Source: Firmicutes bacterium UBA3932
Lineage (GTDB): Bacteria > Bacillota > Clostridia > Peptostreptococcales > Anaerovoracaceae
Length of the DNA: 12,506 nucleotides
Direction: 5' to 3'
Assembly: GCA_002385825.1 (NCBI GenBank)
Contig: DGEG01000052.1
Coordinates: 516 to 13,021, forward strand
Both the position numbers and the translations under genes were made by a program. This document shows positions 7,015 through 11,957 of the stretch, one piece after another. Position 1 is the stretch's first letter; every line of letters starts with the position of its first letter. The notes below the pieces were generated by a model that searched no databases, was not told the origin of the DNA, and was given only the letters and a program-made list of their open reading frames with translations.

Positions 7015-7668
7015 ATGAACAAAATTTTATTAAATCATCCCCTTTTCGCTCAAATAAGCGAACATGAAATCGACCACATTCTTTCATGCATGGACAGCCG
7101 CCAGCAGAAATTTTCCAAAGGAAGCTTTATCTTTCTCGCAGACGAGTCCTATCCCAAGCTGGGAATTCTGTTGTCAGGCAGGGCTCAGGTAATAAAAGAA
7201 AATATCTACGGAGATAAGATGATTATAGGGACTCTCAAGCTCGGTAGTCTTTTCGGCGAGACATATGCATGCATGGGGCTGCCTAAAATTCCGGTGTCCG
7301 TAGAGGCGGTAGAGGATTGTATCGTGCTTCTTCTGGATATCAATCTAATGCTTAGAACCTGCGACAATGCCTGCCAGTTCCATCAAAGACTCATATCAAA
7401 TTTGCTTAAAATCATTGCGACAAAAAATATGATGCTCAATAGAAAAATGTCATATATTACCCACAAGACCATTCGCGGCAGGTTGCTTGCATTTCTTGAG
7501 GATCAGGCGGAAAGAGCCAAGTCAAATATTTTTGAGATTCCTTTCAATCGGAACGAGTTGGCCTATTATCTTTGCGTCGACCGGAGCGCAATGAGCCGGG
7601 AGCTTGGGCGCATGAAAAAGGAAGGCCTTCTGGATTTCAACAGAAAGACCTTCCGTTTGCAGGTGTAA
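7015..7668 (+). CDS. Crp/Fnr-family transcriptional regulator
   Basis: DNA-binding regulator of 217 residues. The N-terminal half is a cyclic-nucleotide-binding-type beta barrel (about 10-115), with KLGILLSGRAQVI at 48-60 and GSLFGETYACMG at 77-88. A long dimerisation helix follows at about 117-145. A C-terminal winged helix (150-217) contains the recognition segment CVDRSAMSRELGRM at 187-200. FNR's N-terminal cysteine cluster is absent. Cysteines 25, 86, 102, 116, 120 and 187 are scattered, so direct Fe-S sensing is not evident; the effector could be heme/NO, a nucleotide or a redox signal. The ATG at 7015 has AAAGGAGG at good spacing and is preferred over a TTG at 6994. It most likely controls itself and the divergent iron-sulfur gene. 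HcpR-like regulators have this setting, but I cannot assign that subfamily. Confidence 0.88.
   Translation: MNKILLNHPLFAQISEHEIDHILSCMDSRQQKFSKGSFIFLADESYPKLGILLSGRAQVIKENIYGDKMIIGTLKLGSLFGETYACMGLPKIPVSVEAVEDCIVLLLDINLMLRTCDNACQFHQRLISNLLKIIATKNMMLNRKMSYITHKTIRGRLLAFLEDQAERAKSNIFEIPFNRNELAYYLCVDRSAMSRELGRMKKEGLLDFNRKTFRLQV
7615..7654 (-). terminator. Intrinsic terminator of the cold-shock gene, inside the regulator CDS
   Basis: On the minus strand, GGAAGGTCTTTCTG (7654-7641) pairs with CAGAAGGCCTTCC (7632-7620). This gives 13 bp with one U-G wobble and one bulged U, an 8-nt loop, and then five T (7619-7615). It starts 29 nt past the cold-shock stop codon. The whole element lies antisense within the last 60 bases of the regulator gene. 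Confidence 0.75.
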
Positions 7669-7683
7669 TCAGCTATCGTGCAG

Positions 7684-7896
7684 TTATACGCCTCTGACGT
7701 TTACAGCGCGAAACTTGCCGCTGTTCTTGGGGTCCTGCTCCACATCAAAGGTTACTTTTTGCCCTTCTGTGAGGGTTTTAAAACCATCGGCTACGATGCT
7801 GGAGTAGTGAACGAACACATCTTCCCCACCGTCATCGTTGGAAATAAAACCATAACCTTTGCTCTCGTTAAACCATTTTACTGTACCTTTATTCAT
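7684..7896 (-). CDS. Cold-shock protein (CspA/CspB family RNA chaperone)
   Basis: Single-stranded nucleic acid binding protein of 70 residues made of one cold-shock domain (OB fold). It is thought to melt RNA structure at low temperature or in growth transitions. The N-terminal GTVKWFNESKGYGFI holds the RNP1 motif (KGYGFI), DVFVHYSSI holds RNP2 (VFVHY), and EGQKVTFDVE follows. The ATG at 7896 has AAGGAGG before it. It is monocistronic and convergent with the Crp/Fnr regulator, with 15 bp between the two stop codons. A long leader (about 120 nt if the promoter call is right) with a strong hairpin suggests post-transcriptional control, as is known for csp genes elsewhere. The family is certain; the paralogue name is not assignable. 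Confidence 0.96.
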   Translation of the reverse strand: MNKGTVKWFNESKGYGFISNDDGGEDVFVHYSSIVADGFKTLTEGQKVTFDVEQDPKNSGKFRAVNVRGV

Positions 7897-7935
7897 CTAA
7901 GATCCTCCTTACCTCGGTACCCGTGCCGAAAAGAA

Positions 7936-7992
7936 ATTCACAAGTATTTTTAAATCATCGCGACGAACCGTGATTTACAAATACTTGTGAAT
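7936..7992 (-). promoter_or_regulatory. Large hairpin in the cold-shock leader
   Basis: ATTCACAAGTATTT (7936-7949) and AAATACTTGTGAAT (7979-7992) are perfect 14-bp complements. After one mismatch (7950/7978) the stem continues with TAAATCA (7951-7957) against TGATTTA (7971-7977), leaving a 13-nt loop. The AT-rich stem of 21 paired bases lies 40 nt before the cold-shock ATG and is followed on the minus strand by TTTCTTTTC. It could be a temperature-responsive leader structure, an mRNA-stabilising hairpin or an attenuator. It could also be an operator in DNA form. Confidence 0.6.
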
Positions 7993-8022
7993 CAACTTCG
8001 TACATCTAAAAATACCAAGTAC

Positions 8023-8051
8023 ACAGTATCACATCTTTTCCACCGTGTAAA
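8023..8051 (-). promoter_or_regulatory. Candidate promoter of the cold-shock gene
   Basis: On the minus strand TTTACA (8051-8046) matches the -35 consensus at 5 of 6 positions. TACTGT (8028-8023) lies 17 nt downstream; an alternative GATACT (8030-8025) lies at 15 nt with a TG two bases upstream. The -10 is weak. If correct, the leader is about 120 nt and includes the hairpin. Confidence 0.35.
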
Positions 8052-8097
8052 GCGAAATATGCGATTTTTATAAATATTTCTTACATATTTTATTTCT

Positions 8098-8133
8098 AAA
8101 AGAAAATCGTTGCGAAAACCTCCTTAAAGCAAC
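8098..8133 (-). terminator. Weak terminator candidate after the cupin gene
   Basis: Minus-strand GTTGC (8133-8129) pairs with GCAAC (8113-8109) around a 15-nt loop and is followed by GATTTTCTTTT. On the plus strand the same hairpin is followed by CATCTTTTTT. The 5-bp stem and large loop make this weak. Confidence 0.3.
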
Positions 8134-8147
8134 CATCTTTTTTAGTC

Positions 8148-8222
8148 AATGATGGTGCTCTGCCTCCTCTCTATAGATGATGTTCCGCCTCCGTTTTAGT
8201 GATGATGCTCCGCCTCTGCTTT
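8148..8222 (-). repeat. 25-bp tandem repeat, three imperfect copies, at the cupin 3' end
   Basis: Copies occupy 8198-8222, 8173-8197 and 8148-8172. All share a minus-strand core close to GAGGCGGAGCATCAT. The first copy encodes the EAEHHH tail of the cupin. Because 25 is not a multiple of 3, the junction into the second copy supplies the TAA stop at 8198-8196. The third copy in another frame would again read EEAEHHH followed by TGA. Confidence 0.85.
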
Positions 8223-8681
8223 AGTAACGTGTACCGTACCGTGGGGATGTTCCGGCGGCGCGTAAATGGAATATACCTGCATGGGCTCGTTTCCTGTATT
8301 TATTATGTTGTGCCATGTACCTGCAGGGATCAATACGGCATCATCATCTGAAACGTTTTGCCGGTAGGATAAATTCTCCATGCTGTCTCCCATAAGAACA
8401 ACTCCCTCTCCTTGCTCGACACGGATAAACTGATCCACGTCAGGGTGCATCTCTAAACCGATATCATCCCCTACGCCGATGCTCATGAGGGTAAGCTGCA
8501 AATGGTTTCCTGTCCATAAGGCTGTGCGGAAATTCCTGTTTTGTTGAGTCGCTTCTTCTATGTCCACTACAAAAGGTTCGGCTCCATAATCTTTCATTCC
8601 TTCCCATTGTCTCTGAGAATTTGGATTACGTGCAGGTATGTTGGCCCAGACAGGGCTTTCATTGCGATTTGAGCGGTCCAT
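8196..8681 (-). CDS. Cupin-domain protein
   Basis: Small cytoplasmic protein of 161 residues with a single cupin barrel; its substrate is unknown. The first cupin motif is visible as DIGLEMHPDVDQFIRVEQGEG, with His and Glu candidates for metal binding. The second is IPAGTWHNIINTGNEP, with a further His. SIYAPPEHPHGTVHVTKAEAE and a His-rich tail close the protein. The N-terminus (SPVWANIPARNPN) and the whole architecture resemble a cupin family I recognise as common in Clostridia and related anaerobes, with no settled function. The ATG at 8681 is chosen over 8690 because AAAGGA lies 8 nt before it and the earlier ATG is inside that spacing. The C-terminus lies in a 25-bp tandem repeat, so tail length may vary between strains. 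The gene stands alone. Confidence 0.88.
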   Translation of the reverse strand: MDRSNRNESPVWANIPARNPNSQRQWEGMKDYGAEPFVVDIEEATQQNRNFRTALWTGNHLQLTLMSIGVGDDIGLEMHPDVDQFIRVEQGEGVVLMGDSMENLSYRQNVSDDDAVLIPAGTWHNIINTGNEPMQVYSIYAPPEHPHGTVHVTKAEAEHHH

Positions 8682-8746
8682 TTTCCACATCCTTTCTTTG
8701 ATTACCTATCTATTAAGATATTCGCCAAAAATGAAAGCCGTGCACG

Positions 8747-9302
8747 CTGTTGCAAAGATATCATGTTGTAAACAAGAACTTAAACTCAGAACCGAATCCT
8801 GTCTACATTTACCTTATAAAGTAAACAATAATTATGAACAGAAGCTATTTTGTGTCTACATTCACCCTAAGTTATAGACAAAAATAAAGCGTGAATTAAA
8901 ATCTTGGCTATTTTCACACTGTGTTATAGACAACAATTAAGGCTTGCATTAAAATCTTGGCTATTTTTAATCTTCAATGTAGACAAAACTAAATAACCAA
9001 TGCCTTTTCATGTCTACTTTCTATCGCTAATGTAGACAAGAATTTTACTCAGATCCAGATTGTGTCTACAGTTGCCCTGCAAAGTGAACAACAATTATGG
9101 GCACAAACTATTTTTTGTCTACTTTTTGTCTGAATTATCAACAACAATTAAGGCTCGAATTAGAATCTTGGCTATTTTCACACTGTGATATAGACAACAA
9201 TTTTAACCGAAGGCGTTTTGATGTCTACCTTCGGCTTCAGCAACAAACAAAAATAAAGATCGAAAACGGAACTTTGCTGAATACTAAATTATAATGCAGA
9301 CA
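8747..9302. repeat. Helically phased array of about 11 degenerate inverted repeats, 53-bp period
   Basis: This 556-bp stretch between the cupin gene and the tRNA promoter carries no credible gene. Each unit has a left arm near TGTCTAC (variant TGGCTAT) and, 21 bp on, a right arm near GTAGACA (variants ATAGACA, GTAAACA, GTGAACA). Left arms start at 8800, 8853, 8905, 8958, 9011, 9063, 9116, 9169 and 9222. Right arms start exactly 21 bp later, plus 8768 and 9296 in the edge units, whose left arms have decayed. Successive starts differ by 52 or 53. From a right arm to the next left arm is 31-32 bp. Inter-unit segments are related too, with a recurring ACAATTA start. A period of 53 excludes a repetitive protein. 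Units 8800-8985 and 9063-9221 resemble each other at an offset of 263-264 bp. Function is unknown; an ordered protein-binding site array is the leading idea. Confidence 0.85.
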
Positions 9303-9355
9303 AAGTTGTAAAAAGTGGCAGACACCAAATACACTGGCGAGAAGGGATATTTTGA

Positions 9356-9384
9356 TTGAAATAAATAACTGCTTATGCTATAAT
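9356..9384 (+). promoter_or_regulatory. Promoter of tRNA-Ser
   Basis: TTGAAA (9356-9361) and TATAAT (9379-9384) have a 17-nt spacer, and a TG lies just before the -10 (TATGCTATAAT). Expected transcription start is near 9391, about 25 nt before the tRNA. Confidence 0.85.
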
Positions 9385-9415
9385 CAACAGCGCTGCGGTT
9401 ATCAAAATAAAATAT

Positions 9416-9504
9416 GGAGGCGTATCGAAGTGGTCATAACGAGCCTGACTCGAAATCAGGTTGTCCTCCGGGACACGTGAGTTCGAATCTCACCGCCTCC
9501 GCCA
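9416..9504 (+). tRNA. tRNA-Ser (anticodon CGA)
   Basis: An 89-nt type II tRNA with encoded CCA. The acceptor stem GGAGGCG pairs with CGCCTCC and is followed by discriminator G and CCA. The anticodon arm CCTGA-CTCGAAA-TCAGG gives anticodon CGA, which reads UCG serine codons. The long variable arm TGTCC-TCC-GGGACA is diagnostic of serine, leucine or tyrosine tRNAs. The T arm GTGAG-TTCGAAT-CTCAC is complete. It has its own promoter and terminator. No duplicated 3' end was seen nearby, so it shows no sign of being used as an integration site within this window. Confidence 0.96.
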
Positions 9505-9505
9505 T

Positions 9506-9546
9506 GAGCCTGTTGTCGTCCAACATCGCAACAGGCTCTTACTTTT
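9506..9546 (+). terminator. Terminator of tRNA-Ser
   Basis: GAGCCTGTTG (9506-9515) and CAACAGGCTC (9529-9538) form a perfect 10-bp stem with a 13-nt loop, followed by TTACTTTT. It starts one base after the tRNA CCA. Confidence 0.88.
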
Positions 9547-9578
9547 CTCCCATGTTTAAATACAACTATTTCCGAGAA

Positions 9579-10409
9579 TTAAAGGTATTCCTCTTTCAAT
9601 AAGGCTATCTCTCTCCCATAACCTTCCACATCATTGGGAGTCTCAAGGTAAAAAGGAAGTTCTCTAAGTAAGGAGTGGTTGATGATGCGCACGAAGGCCT
9701 CCATTCCGATTTGGCCTTCGCCGATCTTCGCATGCCGGTCCTTACGGCTTCCCAGAGGATTCTTACTGTCGTTGATATGAATTGCTTTGAGCCGGTCAAT
9801 CCCGATAATCTTATCGAACTCCGCCAAGACACCATCCAGATCGTTCACAATATCGTAACCTGCGTCAAATACATGGCAAGTATCCAGGCAGACGCCCAGA
9901 CGGTCCTGATGTTCTACCATTTCTATGATAATCCGAAGCTCCTCAAAGCTGCTGCCGATCTCACTGCCTTTTCCGCCCATGGTTTCCAGGAGCACCGTCG
10001 TGGACTGTTCCGGCTTTATCACTTCGTTAAGCATTTCCACGATGTATTTTATGCCCGTTTCCACCCCCTGCCCCACATGGCTGCCCGGGTGAAAGTTGTA
10101 ATAAGAGCCGGGAATATATTCCAACCGGCGCAGATCATCGGCCATTGTGGCTTTTGCAAAGGCACGCAAATTGCCCTTGGGAGAACATGCGTTAAGGGTG
10201 TAGGGGGCATGGGCCAAGATAGGATGGAATCCATTTTCTTTTGAAAAGTCCAGGTAATTTGCAATATCCTTCTCGTCAAGCGGTTTGGCGTCGCCGCCAC
10301 GGGGATTGCGGGTGAAAAACTGAAAGGTATTGGCTCCGATTTCTACTGCCTGTTTGCCCATGGCAAGGTAGCCCTTGGATGAAGACAGGTGGCATCCTAT
10401 TTTGAACAT
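9579..10409 (-). CDS. nfo: Endonuclease IV (AP endonuclease, TIM barrel)
   Basis: DNA repair enzyme that cleaves 5' of abasic sites and removes 3' blocking groups, using three zinc ions. The 276-residue length fits bacterial Nfo. All nine expected metal ligands are present: His67 (LAHAPY), His107 (NFHPGS), Glu142 (LLETMGG), Asp176 and His179 (CLDTCHVFDAGYD), His211 (HINDSKNPLGS), Asp224 and His226 (KDRHAKIGEG), and Glu256 (LETPND). The ATG at 10409 has AAGGAG before it. It is convergent with tRNA-Ser; the tRNA terminator lies between them. It appears monocistronic, with a probable extended -10 promoter at about 10490 and no visible LexA box. Function is secure. Confidence 0.97.
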   Translation of the reverse strand: MFKIGCHLSSSKGYLAMGKQAVEIGANTFQFFTRNPRGGDAKPLDEKDIANYLDFSKENGFHPILAHAPYTLNACSPKGNLRAFAKATMADDLRRLEYIPGSYYNFHPGSHVGQGVETGIKYIVEMLNEVIKPEQSTTVLLETMGGKGSEIGSSFEELRIIIEMVEHQDRLGVCLDTCHVFDAGYDIVNDLDGVLAEFDKIIGIDRLKAIHINDSKNPLGSRKDRHAKIGEGQIGMEAFVRIINHSLLRELPFYLETPNDVEGYGREIALLKEEYL

Positions 10410-10487
10410 GAATTATCTCCTTCAACCATTTCTATCTCTTCAAATATTTTGCATCGATATCTTTTCGACTTATAAACTGATAAATTA

Positions 10488-10496
10488 ATTATACCA
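10488..10496 (-). promoter_or_regulatory. Extended -10 promoter candidate for nfo
   Basis: The minus strand reads TGGTATAAT (10496-10488), a full extended -10 element, about 80 nt before the nfo ATG. No good -35 lies at the usual distance, which is tolerated with an extended -10. A second TATAAT at 10505-10500 lacks a partner. Confidence 0.45.
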
Positions 10497-10539
10497 CGAA
10501 TTATAGGGTTTTCCCCTCAATAGAAGGTACACATGAAGA

Positions 10540-10651
10540 GGCAGATGATTCATCATTTAGACGTACAACTGGATTTTTTATATTTCTATTCGGAAGGCAG
10601 ATAACTCATCAATTCGCCGTGCGGCCGGATTTTCGCACGGTTCTATCAGGG
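10540..10651. repeat. Tandem 56-bp duplication, two diverged copies
   Basis: Copies begin with GGCAGAT at 10540 and 10596. They share, in register, TCATCA (offset 10) and the GGATTTT block (offset 31), and end with a shared TTCTAT displaced by one base. The second copy has acquired or retained a perfect 7-bp hairpin, CCGTGCG (10617-10623) with CGCACGG (10634-10640), which the first lacks. It lies in the 300-bp non-coding gap between nfo and the gene ending at 10710. Confidence 0.6.
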
Positions 10652-10664
10652 GACACGGATGTTC

Positions 10665-10710
10665 GGATTTCCAGCCGCCCTTCCATGATTGCGAGAGCGG
10701 CTGGGAATCC
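10665..10710 (-). terminator. GC-rich hairpin at the stop codon of the 405-residue gene
   Basis: GGATTTCCAGCCGC (10665-10678) pairs with GCGGCTGGGAATCC (10697-10710): 14 bp with one non-Watson-Crick position and an 18-nt loop. Its edge overlaps the last base of the TAG stop (10712-10710). There is no T run on either side, so it is a 3'-end hairpin or repeat rather than a textbook intrinsic terminator. Confidence 0.4.
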
Positions 10711-11927
10711 TAATCCTTTAGATATGTTAAAACCCCTTTTTGCCAACTTTTAATGGATGCGTGAATTACCCTGCCGGCGAAACTACCGCGCACGAATTGT
10801 AAAGCGGGATTGCGACTTACTGCCATGGCGTAGGTCGCATACTCAGGCTTTTGCAACGCACCATCCGACAAACGAATTACTTCGCGTCTGAAAGAGATGG
10901 CTTCAAGCGCACGATTGAAGCTGCGGGCAAAGCCATCGAAATCTCCACGGAATTTATAGATAAACGTAGCAGCGGATTCTTCTTCAGCCACTATAAACTC
11001 TACCGCTGCAGTATCTCCCCTTTGCCCCGGAACGATGAGCCACAGCATACCTTCACTTTGAAGCTCTTCTTCCGTCCCATTTTCCGTATCTTTTTTTTCG
11101 TCAAAGGCGCGAAACCCTACCCAAATCCGAGCAGGATCACATATAGTTTTAAAGATTTCATATTCTTTCCTGGAACGGCTCGAATGAATTCGTTTCTCAA
11201 GAGCACTGGCGAAGGAAGGAGCAACGGCGGCAAGCGAACCTACCGGTGCAGCCACTCCTTTGGGCATTTTTTTTGCGATTACAAAGGCTTGCTGCGGTGT
11301 GAGGGAAGGATCTATCGCTTTTATCGCTCGCAGCGTCTTTTCACGCAGGAGATGAAGTTGTTCGGCTATTGCGTCTGCAAAAGGTTCAGTATCGTAACCA
11401 AGTTTTTCGAAAGTATAACGCTCCTCCGTATCCAACTGCAAACTCTGTGTAAAATCACCCTTCTCCACGGATGTTACAAAGCACAAAGGTATTCGTCTTG
11501 CCCCGTCGTTGGGAGGCAGAATCAGAACGCAGTCTTCATAGACCTGGATTTCTGCATCTCCCTGCGCCACATAACCATGTTCATCCAAATGGTATTTTCC
11601 ACGCACCTTTATCACTGGAGAACCATCCACAAACAGCGCTTTACGCACCTTGCCGTTGTAAGAGGAGGAAAGTTCATCGTAAAACGGCTGGCACCAGTTG
11701 CCCATCTTGGAGAAGCGAAACGCACCGAAATCCGTTTCCACCGTCAGGACATAATCCCGCAGCTCAAAGGATCGGATCGCTGCATAGGGGATTTCCGTCG
11801 CTTCAAACATAACCTTCAAAACAAGGCCGTTTTCCCCCACATTCGCCTTTACCTCTCCCTCTATCATCGGAGAATCCAACTGGGCTATATATTCAATGGC
11901 AAGGTTATCCTTTTCTACCGTGGACAT
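10710..11927 (-). CDS. Protein of unknown function with internally repeated beta-rich modules
   Basis: I do not recognise this 405-residue protein. It has no signal peptide or membrane segment and is probably cytoplasmic. Residues 47-99 and 146-200 are clearly related. Both run IP-x4-I/V-x-S-x-E, then D, then a T, then F-x-K-x-G-x4-PF and a helix ending near K-A/T-L (compare FSKMGNWCQPFYDEL with FEKLGYDTEPFADAI). A more distant third copy may span about 296-350 (YKFRGDFDGFARSFNRALEAI). The pattern of beta strands closed by one helix resembles PH-like domains; this is inference. The linker at 205-260 includes an Ala/Pro-rich stretch. The ATG at 11927 is preferred over 11957 because AAGGAG sits 8 nt before it and the longer version would run up to the previous gene. 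It lies 30 nt after the zinc-ribbon gene, in one operon. Confidence 0.8.
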   Translation of the reverse strand: MSTVEKDNLAIEYIAQLDSPMIEGEVKANVGENGLVLKVMFEATEIPYAAIRSFELRDYVLTVETDFGAFRFSKMGNWCQPFYDELSSSYNGKVRKALFVDGSPVIKVRGKYHLDEHGYVAQGDAEIQVYEDCVLILPPNDGARRIPLCFVTSVEKGDFTQSLQLDTEERYTFEKLGYDTEPFADAIAEQLHLLREKTLRAIKAIDPSLTPQQAFVIAKKMPKGVAAPVGSLAAVAPSFASALEKRIHSSRSRKEYEIFKTICDPARIWVGFRAFDEKKDTENGTEEELQSEGMLWLIVPGQRGDTAAVEFIVAEEESAATFIYKFRGDFDGFARSFNRALEAISFRREVIRLSDGALQKPEYATYAMAVSRNPALQFVRGSFAGRVIHASIKSWQKGVLTYLKD

Positions 11928-11957
11928 GGCTTGCTCCTTCCCTAACCCCCGGCGCAC

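Noticed and set aside
7703..7724. Plus-strand terminator for the Crp/Fnr gene inside the cold-shock gene
   Set aside because: ACAGCG and CGCTGT form only 6 bp and are followed by TTCTTGG rather than a T run; too weak to annotate.
9131..9143. DnaA box-like TTATCAACA in the array
   Set aside because: It is a single one-mismatch copy in register with the array right arm; no cluster of boxes or AT-rich unwinding element supports an origin.
9097..9294. Small open frames within the array (8638-8877 and 9097-9294, plus strand)
   Set aside because: They are products of the 53-bp repeats, have no ribosome binding site or recognisable domain, and the period would change reading frame at each unit.
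8747..9302. CRISPR array (28-bp palindromic units with about 25-bp intervals)
   Set aside because: The units vary at many positions, including within the arms, the intervals are related to each other rather than unique, and no cas gene is present. True CRISPR repeats are nearly identical.
8747..9302. Tn7-like or other transposon end with multiple transposase-binding sites
   Set aside because: Such ends have fewer, less regular sites and a terminal dinucleotide with target duplication. No transposase gene or matching opposite end is in the window.
9303..9330. REP/RAYT-like remnant around GTGGCAGACACC
   Set aside because: It resembles motifs I associate with such elements, but it is a single short occurrence here and partly in register with the array's GCAGACA arm, so it cannot be supported.
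9416..9504. tRNA-Ser as an integration site for a mobile element
   Set aside because: No integrase, no duplicated tRNA 3' end and no phage-like genes are visible; nfo and ordinary genes follow.
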